Part shown: positions 36,238 through 45,327 of the stretch, in pieces
Position numbering within the stretch: the first letter of the stretch is position 1
Layout: every line of letters begins with the position of its first letter
Assembly (NCBI RefSeq): GCF_000015165.1
Contig: NC_009485.1
Location: 7,149,501-7,213,500 of the forward strand
From: Bradyrhizobium sp. BTAi1
GTDB taxonomy: Bacteria > Pseudomonadota > Alphaproteobacteria > Rhizobiales > Xanthobacteraceae
Length of the DNA: 64,000 nt
Reading direction: 5' to 3'
Program-made: the position numbers and the translations under genes
Notes under the pieces: model-generated
Database searches by the model: none
The model's input: the letters and a program-made list of their open reading frames with translations, nothing else
Told to the model about the DNA's origin: nothing

Positions 36238-37731
36238 ATGGCTGCCAGCATTTTGATCGCCGATGATGATCCGGTCCAGCGCCGGCTGGTGGAGAACATG
36301 GTGCAGAAATGCGGCTACGAGGCGATTGTGGTCGACACCGGCGACGCCGTCATCGAGAAGCTGACCCATACCGACGCCGGCCCGATCGACGCCATCGTGC
36401 TCGATCTGGTGATGCCCGGGCTCGACGGCATGGGCGTCCTGTCCAAGATGCGCGAAGCCGGGATTTCGATACCCGTGATCGTGCAGACGGCGCATGGCGG
36501 GATCGACAATGTCGTTTCGGCGATGCGCGCCGGCGCGCAGGACTTCGTGGTCAAGCCGGTCGGGATCGAGCGTCTGCAGGTCTCCTTGCGCAATGCCCTG
36601 AACACGTCCGCGCTGAAGGGAGAGCTGCAGCGCATCCGTCACAGCCGTGAGGGCCGGCTGACGTTCGACGACATCATTACCCGGGCGGAGGCGATGGCGC
36701 CGATCCTGCGCATCGCCGAGAAGGCTGCGGCATCCTCGATCCCAGTCTTGATCGAAGGCGAATCCGGAGTCGGCAAGGAGCTGTTCGCCCGCGCGATCCA
36801 CGGCACCAGCGAGCGCAAGACAAAGCCGTTTGTGGCGGTCAATTGCGGCGCGATCCCCGACAACCTCGTGGAATCGATTCTGTTCGGCCATGAGAAGGGC
36901 GCATTTACTGGCGCGACCGAGCGTCACATGGGCAAATTCGTCGAAGCCCATGGCGGAACGCTGTTCCTCGACGAGGTCTCCGAGCTGCCGCTCGCCGCCC
37001 AGGTCAAGCTGCTGCGCGCTTTGCAGGAAGGCGCGGTCGAGGCGGTCGGCGGCCGCAAGCCGGTCAAGGTCGATGTCCGCATCATCTCGGCGACCAATCG
37101 CAGGCTGCTCGAACGCGTCAAGGAAGGTCATTTCCGCGAAGACCTGTTCTACCGGCTGCATGTGCTGCCGCTGACGATCCCGCCCTTGCGCGCGCGCCGC
37201 GAGGACATTCCGCATCTGCTGCGGCACTTCCTCGCGCGTTTCGCGGCCGAGGAGAATCGCGCCGTGACCGGCATCGCCGGCGACGCCGTCGCCTATCTGA
37301 CCAAGCTCGACTGGCCCGGCAACATCCGCCAGCTTGAAAACGCGGTCTATCGCGCCGTCGTCATGAGCGAGAGCGATCTGCTCGGCGTGGCGGATTTTCC
37401 GCTGATCCCGACCCATGCACCGCCGGTGGAGCCGGCGCCCGCGCTCACCGTCGAGCGGCCCATCCCGTCACTGCCGGCGGTCGTGCCGGGTAGTGAAGTA
37501 CCCATCGCTCCCCTGCCCTCGCACGGTGCTCTGCCGCTCCTGACCGCGAGCGGCGAGGTGCGCCCACTCGAGGAACTGGAGCACGAGATCATCCGCTTCG
37601 CCATCGCGCATTACCGTGGCCAGATGTCGGAGGTTGCGCGGCGTCTCAAAATCGGACGCTCGACGCTATACCGCAAGCTCGACGAAGCCAATGGCGAGAC
37701 GCCGGCGACGGAATCTCCGCCGCTGGGATGA
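36238..37731 (+). CDS. Sigma54-dependent response regulator (NtrC family)
   Basis: A 497-residue activator. A receiver domain (residues 1-120) has acidic pocket DDD at 10-12, phosphoacceptor D56 in VLDLVMPG and K106 in VVKP. The AAA+ domain follows with Walker A GESGVGK (174-180), GAFTGA sigma54-contact loop (221-226) and Walker B GGTLFLDEV. After a Pro-rich linker of about 60 residues comes a Fis-type helix-turn-helix (SEVARRLKIGRSTLYRKL). AGGAAAG precedes the ATG. No histidine kinase gene is adjacent, so it is an orphan regulator; its targets are unknown. The sequence looks most like the group called Fis-family sigma54 regulators in rhizobia. Confidence 0.93.
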   Translation: MAASILIADDDPVQRRLVENMVQKCGYEAIVVDTGDAVIEKLTHTDAGPIDAIVLDLVMPGLDGMGVLSKMREAGISIPVIVQTAHGGIDNVVSAMRAGAQDFVVKPVGIERLQVSLRNALNTSALKGELQRIRHSREGRLTFDDIITRAEAMAPILRIAEKAAASSIPVLIEGESGVGKELFARAIHGTSERKTKPFVAVNCGAIPDNLVESILFGHEKGAFTGATERHMGKFVEAHGGTLFLDEVSELPLAAQVKLLRALQEGAVEAVGGRKPVKVDVRIISATNRRLLERVKEGHFREDLFYRLHVLPLTIPPLRARREDIPHLLRHFLARFAAEENRAVTGIAGDAVAYLTKLDWPGNIRQLENAVYRAVVMSESDLLGVADFPLIPTHAPPVEPAPALTVERPIPSLPAVVPGSEVPIAPLPSHGALPLLTASGEVRPLEELEHEIIRFAIAHYRGQMSEVARRLKIGRSTLYRKLDEANGETPATESPPLG

Positions 37732-38050
37732 TCGGCTCATGTCCGAAAAACGCCGCAAGGCTCCGCAACAATGGAACATCTGAACCGTTGCCTTGCGGTG
37801 ACAGACAAAGGAAAAAACGCATGGCACAAACGCACGATCGGTTTGGCCGGGGTTTCCCAAGAGTCAGTTTGTCGTGAGTTGTCCCGTGTGGCGCTGGCCG
37901 CAGAAATGGGGCTTGAGTATCGTTTGGTGAATCATTGCGTGCATGCGTGATCCATTCTCACAAGCGGGCGCTCGAGCCGGAGCCGGCGGGCAGAAGCGAG
38001 CGTGTGACCGACCCTGTTCCGGACGGAACGAATCATCCGAGGGATTGACG
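37732..38050. other. Intergenic region of 319 bases, little recognisable content
   Basis: Between the sigma54 activator and the L,D-transpeptidase. A 9-bp inverted repeat (37753-37761 with 37790-37798, 28-base loop) follows the activator stop and may end its transcript. A short 18-codon open frame with AGG upstream starts near 37821 but has no protein-like pattern. The rest should hold the promoter of the transpeptidase gene; I could not assign boxes with confidence. Confidence 0.4.
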
Positions 38051-40204
38051 ATGCGAGATTGTGTGACCACCCGTGGCGGATATGACCGCGTGCTGATGGC
38101 TGTCGCGGCAACCTTCCTCGCGGTGTCCGCGACCTCGGCTTTGGCCCAGGGTGACGCGCCTCGCAACAACGCTGCCGAGTTGGCCATCGATGCGGCGATC
38201 CCGCTGCCCGAGCCGGCCAATGTGCCGCCGCCGACCGCCAGCGATTTCAAGCTCGACACCACCGCGACGGTCTCGCCCGGGCCGGCCAAGACACCCGACA
38301 AGACCCCGGATCTGGCCAAAACCCCCGAGCAGGCCAAGGCACCCGAGCCGACGAAGCCGCTCGACGCTGTCGCGGCCCCGGCCGCTGAGCCAGCCAAGAC
38401 GATGGCCAGCCCGCCTGCTGCCACGGCAACGGCGCCCGAACCGGCGAAGGATCCGGTCAAGGCCGCCAGCAACATTCCTGCGGCCGATCAGCCGGTGGCC
38501 GATCGTTTGCGCGACCTGATCGCCACCAAGGGCGCGCGCTATTTCGATCGCAAGACCGAGCGCGCCGCGGTCGAGAAATTCTACACCGGCCGCGACTATG
38601 CGCCGATCTGGACTCAGGCCGGCAACCTGACCGCGACCGCCAAGGGCGTGATCGCTCGCCTGCGGGATGCGGCGGCGGACGGCCTCAATCCTGCCGATTA
38701 TCCGGTGCCCGATTTCAGCGCTGCGGCGGCCACGCCCGATGCGTTGGCGGAAGCCGATCTCAAGCTGACTGAAAGCATGCTCGACTATGCCCGCCAGGCG
38801 CAGAGCGGCCGCATGCACTGGTCGCAGGTGTCGGCGGACATTCAATATCCCGAACATCCGATCGACCCGAACGAGGTGCTGGCCAACGTCACCACCGCCA
38901 AGGACGCATCTGCGGCGCTTGAGAGCTACAACCCGCCGCACAAGCTCTACAAGCTGCTGAAGGCCAAGCTCGCCGAGCTGCGCGGCGGCAGCGATGGGGC
39001 GCCGATCATCATCGACGACGGCCAGCCGCTGAAATACACCCCGGCCCGCGGCAAGAACGCGCCCGAGGCCGAGGCGCAGATGTCCGATCCGCGCGTGCCG
39101 AAGCTCCGCGCCAAGCTCGGACTCACCGAGAATGCCGACGACATCCGCTATGATGCGAAGGTCGCCGCGGCCGTGCGCAAGTTCCAGGAGAGCGCCGATC
39201 TCAAGCCGACGGGCGTGCTCGACGATCGCACCGTGAAGGCGCTGAACACGCCCAAGCGCGACAAGCAGATCGACACCATCCTCGTCAACATGGAGCGCTG
39301 GCGCTGGCTGCCGCGCGACCTCGGCGCGCCGGCGCTCGGGGATGCCTATGTGATCCTCAACATTCCCGATTATACGCTGAAGGTCATGCAACGCGGCGCC
39401 CAGGTCTGGACCACCCGCGTCGTGACCGGCAAGCCGGGCCAGCATGCGACCCCGCTGCTCAGCGAGACGATGAAGTTCATCACGGTCAATCCGACCTGGA
39501 ACGTACCGCCGTCGATCATCTACAACGAATATCTGCCGGCGCTGCAGCAGGATCCGACGGTGCTCGACCGCATGGGGCTTCGCCTGGAGCGCGCCCGCGA
39601 CGGCTCGATCCACATCTCCCAGCCGCCGGGCGAGGCCAACGCGCTCGGCCGCATCCGTTTCAACTTCCCGAACAAGTTCCTGGTCTATCAGCACGACACG
39701 CCGGACAAGCATCTGTTCGCGCGCGAGGACCGCGCCTTCAGCCATGGCTGCATGCGCGTGCAGTATCCCGACCAGTACGCATCCGTTCTGCTGAACATCG
39801 CCATGCCGGGCGAGCGCTACACGCCCGAGCGTATCCGCAGCATGTATGGTTCGAGCGAGATCGACCTGAAATTCCCGACGCCGATCCCGGTCAACATCAC
39901 CTACCAGACCGCCTTCGTCGACGATGCCGGCAAGCTGCAGTTCCGCAAGGACGTGTATGGCCGCGACGCGACCATGATCTCGATCCTGAAGAACGGCCGC
40001 GGCAAGGATCTCGAAAACGTCGTCGCCCACGCGCAGCCGAGCTATGCGCGGCCGCGCGGACCACTGCCGAGCGCGGTCAATGTCAGCGACAACAGCTTCT
40101 CGTCGGGGTCAGGGCCGAACTTCTTCGAGCGCCTGTTCGGCGGCGGTTCGCCGACCCCGCCGGCCCCGGTCGGGCGCCCGGTGCGACGGGTGTTCACCCG
40201 CTGA
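38051..40204 (+). CDS. L,D-transpeptidase (YcbB/LdtD-like) with peptidoglycan-binding domain
   Basis: A 717-residue envelope enzyme that forms 3-3 cross-links or attaches proteins to peptidoglycan. A signal peptide (about residues 15-34, ending ALAQ) is followed by a Pro/Ala/Lys-rich linker of about 110 residues, an LDT scaffold domain, a PG_binding_1 domain (VAAAVRKFQESADLKPTGVLDDRTVKAL) and a YkuD catalytic domain with SHGCMR, catalytic Cys at residue 567. The ATG at 38051 gives the signal peptide directly; an earlier start at 37943 would add polar residues. A perfect terminator follows. The gene is next to a DUF882 peptidase-like gene, suggesting shared cell-wall work. Confidence 0.93.
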   Translation: MRDCVTTRGGYDRVLMAVAATFLAVSATSALAQGDAPRNNAAELAIDAAIPLPEPANVPPPTASDFKLDTTATVSPGPAKTPDKTPDLAKTPEQAKAPEPTKPLDAVAAPAAEPAKTMASPPAATATAPEPAKDPVKAASNIPAADQPVADRLRDLIATKGARYFDRKTERAAVEKFYTGRDYAPIWTQAGNLTATAKGVIARLRDAAADGLNPADYPVPDFSAAAATPDALAEADLKLTESMLDYARQAQSGRMHWSQVSADIQYPEHPIDPNEVLANVTTAKDASAALESYNPPHKLYKLLKAKLAELRGGSDGAPIIIDDGQPLKYTPARGKNAPEAEAQMSDPRVPKLRAKLGLTENADDIRYDAKVAAAVRKFQESADLKPTGVLDDRTVKALNTPKRDKQIDTILVNMERWRWLPRDLGAPALGDAYVILNIPDYTLKVMQRGAQVWTTRVVTGKPGQHATPLLSETMKFITVNPTWNVPPSIIYNEYLPALQQDPTVLDRMGLRLERARDGSIHISQPPGEANALGRIRFNFPNKFLVYQHDTPDKHLFAREDRAFSHGCMRVQYPDQYASVLLNIAMPGERYTPERIRSMYGSSEIDLKFPTPIPVNITYQTAFVDDAGKLQFRKDVYGRDATMISILKNGRGKDLENVVAHAQPSYARPRGPLPSAVNVSDNSFSSGSGPNFFERLFGGGSPTPPAPVGRPVRRVFTR

Positions 40205-40261
40205 TCCGAGCAAGGTCCACGACCTGAAAATAACGATCTGAAAATATCGACGTGAGATCAA

Positions 40262-40303
40262 GAAGCCCGCCGAAGGTAACATCTTCGGCGGGCTTCTTTT
40301 TAA
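40262..40303 (+). terminator. Rho-independent terminator of the L,D-transpeptidase gene
   Basis: A perfect 14-bp stem (40262-40275 with 40285-40298), 9-base loop and TTTTT run, 57 bases after the stop codon. Confidence 0.95.
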
Positions 40304-40492
40304 TGTTGGTTAACCACAACGGTCAACCACGATTCGCTGGCCCTTTTTCGCCACACTCAAGAGTATATGTTAAGGGTAATTGGGGGGCGGGCCGGTGAGT
40401 ATCCTTTAACCATCCCGCCTTAGGTAAGCGTTTCCTCTCTCTTCCGCCGGACGGGCCGCAAGAGGGTATCCGAGTAAACGCTCGTCGACGGG

Positions 40493-42139
40493 GTGGGCTG
40501 CATCTTGCTGTCTGTTTTCGCGCGCCAATCTGTTTCGCTCACGAGAGCGGGTTGGAAGGCTGGATGCCGATCTGGACTGGCGACGCTGCTGCTGCTGATC
40601 GGCGCAGGCTCGGTCCATGATGCGGCGGCCTTGAACGAAACACGCACGCTCTCCTTCCATCACACCCATTCCGGCGAGGACCTCACGGTCACCTTCAAGC
40701 GCGAAGGCCGCTATGACGAAGATGCGCTGAAGAAGCTCAACCACTTCCTGCGCGACTGGCGCACCCAGGACGAGACGGTCATGGACCGCCGCCTGTTCGA
40801 CATCCTCTGGGAAGTCTATCGCGACGTCGACGCCAAGCAGCCGATCCAGATCATTTCGTCGTACCGCTCTCCCGCCACCAATTCGATGCTGCGCCGGCGC
40901 TCGGCGCATTCCGGGGTGGCGCGGCACAGCCAGCACATGCTGGGCCATGCGATGGATTTCTACATTCCCAACGTGCCGCTGGAGCAGATCCGCTTCGCCG
41001 GCCTGCGCCTGCAGCGCGGCGGCGTCGGCTTCTATCCGACCTCCGGCTCGCCCTTCGTGCACTTGGACACCGGCAATATCCGGCACTGGCCGCGCATGAC
41101 CGCCGATCAGCTGGCGCGCGTATTCCCTGACGGCAAGACCGTGCACGTCCCGAGCAATGGCGTGCCGCTGAAGGGCTATGAGCTGGCCAAGGCCGAGATC
41201 GAGAAGCGCGGCAATGGCGAGGACGCCTCGACCGGAAAGCCCGGCCTGCTCGCACGCCTGTTCCGGGGACGCCCGAGCGAGGATGACGAAGAGTCGTCGG
41301 AGGCCGACGTCAAGCCGGTCCAGGCGGCGGCGGTCGCGGCCAAGCCGGCCGACAGCAAATCCACGGCGCGCGGCAAGATCGCCAATGCGCTGCAGTTGGC
41401 GTCGGCCGATTCGCAGGGCGCACAGCCAGTGGCCGCCAAGTCCGGCAACAAGCCCGAGTCCAGGCCCGAAAGCCAGCCGGAGGCGAAGCCCGAGACCACG
41501 AGCGCGATTGCCGCCAATGCGGCCCGGGACGGCGGCCCGCAGAGCGTCGCCGACATCATCAATTCACGCGGCTTCTGGGGTGACAATCCAGCGACGCCGA
41601 AGCAGGCGACGCCCGAGCAGGTGGCCGCGATCACCGCGCGCCGGGCGCTGTCCTCGATCGATCAGCCGCAGAACGCAAGCCTGATGCAGGCCATGGCCTT
41701 CGCTCCTCCGGCCTCCTCGCCGATCGATCGCGCCAATGGCAGCGGCACCGCGGCAGTGATCCCGGTGCGCAATTCCCGCCCCGCGACGCGCAGTGCGGCA
41801 CCCGCTCCCGACGGCGCCGCGGCGGCCGGCAAGAACGCCCAGGGCCAGGATGCCGTGATCACGATGTCCACCCGGATTTCGGCCGCCAAGGGCACCGATT
41901 CGACCTGGATGCGGGCGATTCTGTTGACGCCGAGCGCCTCGTCCTCGATGTCCGTGACCAAAATGGGCGACCCTGATCTCACGGTCATGCGCAGCTATTT
42001 CGTCAAGCCGCAGGTCGCGATCGCGATGAGCTTCGCCGCCGATCCGACACCGGGACTGAGCTATGACCAGTTCTCCGGGCCTGCGATCATCAAGCTCGAA
42101 ACCAAGAGCTTCACGATGCGCGCCGCAGCCTTGCGCTGA
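40493..42139 (+). CDS. DUF882 (YcbK/M15-like) exported peptidase-family protein
   Basis: A 548-residue protein. A hydrophobic export segment (about residues 27-45) is followed by a DUF882 domain related to peptidase M15: SSYRSPATNSMLRRRS, then SQHMLGHAMDF with the HxxGxAxD zinc motif, and FVHLDTG. These proteins are thought to trim peptidoglycan peptides. From about residue 250 the chain is a long Ala/Pro/Ser-rich region with a compact conserved-looking end (residues 440-548, including LTVMRSYFVKPQVAIAMSFA). GTG 40493 is the assigned start; the ribosome site is weak. It follows the L,D-transpeptidase on the same strand but has its own promoter region after the terminator. Confidence 0.85.
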   Translation: MGCILLSVFARQSVSLTRAGWKAGCRSGLATLLLLIGAGSVHDAAALNETRTLSFHHTHSGEDLTVTFKREGRYDEDALKKLNHFLRDWRTQDETVMDRRLFDILWEVYRDVDAKQPIQIISSYRSPATNSMLRRRSAHSGVARHSQHMLGHAMDFYIPNVPLEQIRFAGLRLQRGGVGFYPTSGSPFVHLDTGNIRHWPRMTADQLARVFPDGKTVHVPSNGVPLKGYELAKAEIEKRGNGEDASTGKPGLLARLFRGRPSEDDEESSEADVKPVQAAAVAAKPADSKSTARGKIANALQLASADSQGAQPVAAKSGNKPESRPESQPEAKPETTSAIAANAARDGGPQSVADIINSRGFWGDNPATPKQATPEQVAAITARRALSSIDQPQNASLMQAMAFAPPASSPIDRANGSGTAAVIPVRNSRPATRSAAPAPDGAAAAGKNAQGQDAVITMSTRISAAKGTDSTWMRAILLTPSASSSMSVTKMGDPDLTVMRSYFVKPQVAIAMSFAADPTPGLSYDQFSGPAIIKLETKSFTMRAAALR

Positions 42140-42199
42140 GGTGCCGTGGGCCCGCCGCATCTGCCGGCGTGACGGGCCCGGTCGGGATGCCGACAAGCA

Positions 42200-42230
42200 A
42201 ATGCCCGCGGATGCGAGCATCCGGGGCATT
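42200..42230 (-). terminator. Hairpin downstream of gapR
   Basis: A 14- to 15-base stem with one unpaired base and a 2-base turn, read on the minus strand just after the gapR stop, followed by TTGCTTGT. It could also end the DUF882 transcript on the other strand. Confidence 0.5.
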
Positions 42231-42259
42231 CGAACGTCGACGGATCAGGCGCTTTCGCC

Positions 42260-42535
42260 TCAGACCATGCCGAGCGCCTGCATGTAGGTCTCGAGGATGC
42301 TCTCCTCCTCCTGGCGCTCATTCGGGTCTTGCTTGCGCAGCCGGATGATGGTGCGCAGCGCCTTGACGTCGAAGCCGTTGCCTTTGCTTTCGGCATAGAC
42401 GTCCTTGATGTCCTCGGAGATCGCCTTCTTCTCCTCCTCCAGCCGCTCGATGCGCTCGATGATCGACCTGAGCTGGTCTACGGCGAAGCGGGTCGCGGGC
42501 GAGTCGTCGTCCTTCGCGGCGGCGGAGGTGGCCAT
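42260..42535 (-). CDS. gapR: GapR (DUF2312) chromosome-structuring protein
   Basis: A 91-residue DUF2312 protein. The family core FAVDQLRSIIERIERLEEEKKAIS and DIKDVYAESKGNGFDVKALRTIIRLRKQD is complete. GapR in Caulobacter binds overtwisted, AT-rich DNA ahead of replication and transcription and stimulates topoisomerases. ATG 42535 has AGGAG upstream; an upstream in-frame ATG at 42589 adds residues unlike the family. It is convergent with the DUF882 gene and ends in a hairpin. Confidence 0.92.
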   Translation of the reverse strand: MATSAAAKDDDSPATRFAVDQLRSIIERIERLEEEKKAISEDIKDVYAESKGNGFDVKALRTIIRLRKQDPNERQEEESILETYMQALGMV

Positions 42536-42804
42536 TTGATACTCCTGAATGGAACTGGTGTGTCCAATGAAGGCGCCCGTCAGGCGCATGTGCTCGCCGC
42601 GACCCTCAAATCTGGCGTGCCCTGCGTCAAGGCGACATCGTCCTCATCCACAGAGCGCCCACACTTTGTTGGTCCAGATGGCGGCAGGCGCGGGCCAGCG
42701 GGCGACGCCGCTTGCGTTGAGCCCGCCATCCGGCGCAGCCCTCCGATTCGCTCATTCGCGCTATCCGCGCCTGCCCTCGCAAGGGCCGATAACCAAGCCC
42801 GATA

Positions 42805-43107
42805 TCAGTGGCCCGGGTGGACTTTCTTCATGGCGTCGAGCTGCTCGGCACTGGCCTCGCGCTGATACTTCGCCTTCCACTCCTCATACGGCATGCCGTA
42901 GACGGCCTCGCGGCTCTCATCCCTGGTCATCGCGGCGCCCTTGGCGTCGGCCGCGTCCTTCAGCCAGTTGGACAGGCAATTGCGGCAGAACCCCGCCAGG
43001 TTCATCAGGTCGATATTCTGAACGTCGGTTCTGGTCCGCAGATGCTCGACGAGCCTGCGGAAGGCGGCAGCTTCGAGTTCGGTCCGGGTGGTGCTGTCCA
43101 TCGTCAT
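42805..43107 (-). CDS. DUF1244 family protein
   Basis: A 100-residue DUF1244 protein. The diagnostic segment QNIDLMNLAGFCRNCLSNWL is present with both Cys residues (CRNC), and the C-terminal YGMPYEEWKAKYQ matches. Function is unknown; the family is a small helical fold seen across alpha- and gammaproteobacteria. AGGGA lies nine bases before the ATG at 43107; ATG 43101 is an alternative. It stands alone, with gapR 269 bases downstream on the same strand and the DUF1036 gene divergent. Confidence 0.88.
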   Translation of the reverse strand: MTMDSTTRTELEAAAFRRLVEHLRTRTDVQNIDLMNLAGFCRNCLSNWLKDAADAKGAAMTRDESREAVYGMPYEEWKAKYQREASAEQLDAMKKVHPGH

Positions 43108-43300
43108 CGCTTTCGTTCCCTGTTCCGCGTTGTGGCGGATGTCTGCTATAAGATGCGGCATCGTCGCAGGCTTGGCCATATCGCAACACCTTAAGGGGGC
43201 AATGGGCGCGATCGACCCACCGTCGCCACGAATTGCCTTGCCGTTGACAGCCGCAGCCAAGTCACGCGACATCAATCAACGTTTGATATAGCGTCGCGCA

Positions 43301-43888
43301 ATGATCCCCAAAACCTCCTCCCTCCTGCATCGCATTCCCCGCTGCCCCGGTTTCGGACTGCTTTCGCTGCTTGGGCTGGCCGCGCTCTGTCTCTCCTCCA
43401 CCCCGGCAGCGGCTGATTTCCGGCTCTGCAACAACACGTCAAGCCGGGTCGGCATCGCCCTTGGCTACAAGGACGCCGAGGGCTGGACCACTGAAGGCTG
43501 GTGGAACGTCTCATCTCGCAGCTGCGAGACCCTGCTGAAGGGCACCCTGGTGGCACGCTATTACTACATTTATGCGCTCGATTATGACCGCGGCGGCGAG
43601 TGGTCCGGCCAGGCCTTCATGTGTTCGCGCGACAAGGAATTCACGATCAAGGGAACCGAGAACTGCCTGGCCCGCGGCTTCGACCGCACCGGTTTCTTCG
43701 AGGTCGATACCGGGGACCAGCGCGCCTGGACGGTACAGCTGACCGAAGCCAATGAGCAGCCCGCGCAGCAGCGCGTTCCCGGCATTCCCGGCACGCTGGG
43801 CCCTGGCGGCAATGTGCCGGGCCTCCCCAATGGACCGCAGGCCGCCCCGCCGGCCGCCACGCCTCCCGGGCAAGCGCCCAAGCCATGA
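43301..43888 (+). CDS. DUF1036 exported protein
   Basis: A 195-residue secreted protein. A signal peptide (about residues 15-38, ending AAA before DFRLCNNTSS) precedes the DUF1036 domain: FRLCNNTSSRVGIALGYKD, GWWNVSSRSCETLL and CSRDKEFTIKG, with conserved Cys residues that probably form disulfides. The last 40 residues are Pro/Gly-rich. Function is unknown. Its stop overlaps the pyruvate kinase start by four bases (ATGA, 43885-43888), an odd pairing of a periplasmic protein with a glycolytic enzyme, and one seen as translational coupling. Confidence 0.88.
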   Translation: MIPKTSSLLHRIPRCPGFGLLSLLGLAALCLSSTPAAADFRLCNNTSSRVGIALGYKDAEGWTTEGWWNVSSRSCETLLKGTLVARYYYIYALDYDRGGEWSGQAFMCSRDKEFTIKGTENCLARGFDRTGFFEVDTGDQRAWTVQLTEANEQPAQQRVPGIPGTLGPGGNVPGLPNGPQAAPPAATPPGQAPKP

Positions 43889-45321
43889 GACGATTACGGC
43901 GCATCAAGATCCTCGCCACGCTCGGCCCCGCCTCCTCGGACAGCGCGATGATCCGCAAGCTGTTCGAGGCGGGCGCCGACATCTTCCGGATCAATATGAG
44001 CCACACCCCGCATGACAAGCTGCGGGAGCTGGTGGCGACCATCCGCAGTGTCGAAGCGAGCTATGGCCGTCCGATCGGCATTCTGGTCGATCTGCAGGGG
44101 CCGAAGCTGCGGCTCGGCACCTTTGCCGACGGGCCGGTGCAGTTGAACAACGGCCAGAGCTTCGTGCTCGATGCCGACAAGACGCCGGGCGATGCGACCC
44201 GGGTGCATCTTCCGCATCCGGAGATCCTGGCGGCGCTGCAGCCGGGCCATGCCCTGCTGCTCGACGACGGCAAGGTGCGGCTGATCGCCGAGGAGACCTC
44301 GCCGACCCGCGCGGTCACCCGCGTGGTGATCGGCGGCCGAATGTCCGACCGCAAGGGCGTGAGCCTGCCGGACACCGACCTGCCGGTGTCGGCGATGACG
44401 CCGAAGGACCGCGCCGATCTCGAGGCCGCCTTGAATATCGGCATCGACTGGATTGCGCTGTCTTTCGTGCAGCGTGCCGACGACGTGCTCGAGGCCAAGA
44501 AGATCATTCGTGGCCGCGCTGCGGTCATGTCCAAGATCGAGAAGCCGCAGGCGATCGAACGTCTGAACGACATCATCGACGCTTCGGATGCGCTGATGGT
44601 CGCCCGCGGCGATCTCGGCGTCGAGCTGCCGCTGGAGCGCGTCCCCGGTCTGCAGAAACTCATGACCCGGCTGGCCCGCCGCGCCGGCAAGCCGGTCGTC
44701 GTGGCGACGCAGATGCTGGAATCCATGATCCAGTCGCCAGTGCCGACCCGCGCCGAGGTCTCCGACGTCGCCACCGCGGTCTATGAAGGCGCCGACGCGA
44801 TCATGTTGTCCGCGGAATCGGCCGCCGGGAAATACCCGATCGAGGCGGTGTCGACGATGAACCGGATCGGCGAGGAGGTCGAGCGCGACGTGGTGTACCG
44901 CTCGGTGATCGCCGCGCAGCGCCCGGAGCCGGAATCGACCGCCGGTGATGCGATCGCGGAAGCCGCTCGCCGCATTGCCGAGAATCTCGACCTGCCCACC
45001 ATCATCTGCTGGACCTCGTCCGGCTCGACCGCGGTCCGCGTCGCCCGCGAACGCCCGAAGCCGCCGGTCGTCGCGATCACGCCCAATCTCGCCACCGGCC
45101 GACGATTGTCGGTCGTCTGGGGCGTGCACTGCGTCGTCGCGGAGGATGCCCGCGACCAGGACGACATGGTCGAGCGCGCCGGCTCGATCGCATTCCGCGA
45201 CGGCTTCGTGCGCGCTGGTCAGCGCGTGCTGGTCGTCGCTGGCGTTCCGCTGGGCACGCCCGGCACCACCAACATGGTGCGCATCGCTTATGTCGGACCG
45301 TCCAGCGAGGCCCTTCTCTGA
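43885..45321 (+). CDS. pyk: Pyruvate kinase
   Basis: A 478-residue enzyme converting phosphoenolpyruvate and ADP to pyruvate and ATP. Visible signatures: KILATLGPAS and FRINMSHTPHD at the N-terminus, SKIEKPQAIERL with the catalytic Lys, MVARGDLGVELPLERVP, and ATQMLESMI. The C-terminal allosteric domain starts near residue 350 (CWTSSGSTAVRVARERP). It overlaps DUF1036 by four bases and ends six bases before the convergent membrane-protein gene. Confidence 0.95.
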   Translation: MRRLRRIKILATLGPASSDSAMIRKLFEAGADIFRINMSHTPHDKLRELVATIRSVEASYGRPIGILVDLQGPKLRLGTFADGPVQLNNGQSFVLDADKTPGDATRVHLPHPEILAALQPGHALLLDDGKVRLIAEETSPTRAVTRVVIGGRMSDRKGVSLPDTDLPVSAMTPKDRADLEAALNIGIDWIALSFVQRADDVLEAKKIIRGRAAVMSKIEKPQAIERLNDIIDASDALMVARGDLGVELPLERVPGLQKLMTRLARRAGKPVVVATQMLESMIQSPVPTRAEVSDVATAVYEGADAIMLSAESAAGKYPIEAVSTMNRIGEEVERDVVYRSVIAAQRPEPESTAGDAIAEAARRIAENLDLPTIICWTSSGSTAVRVARERPKPPVVAITPNLATGRRLSVVWGVHCVVAEDARDQDDMVERAGSIAFRDGFVRAGQRVLVVAGVPLGTPGTTNMVRIAYVGPSSEALL

Positions 45322-45327
45322 CACCGA

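Noticed and set aside
38033..40030. 665-codon minus-strand frame under the L,D-transpeptidase
   Set aside because: It mirrors a clear YkuD protein with signal peptide and terminator; composition is that of an antisense shadow.
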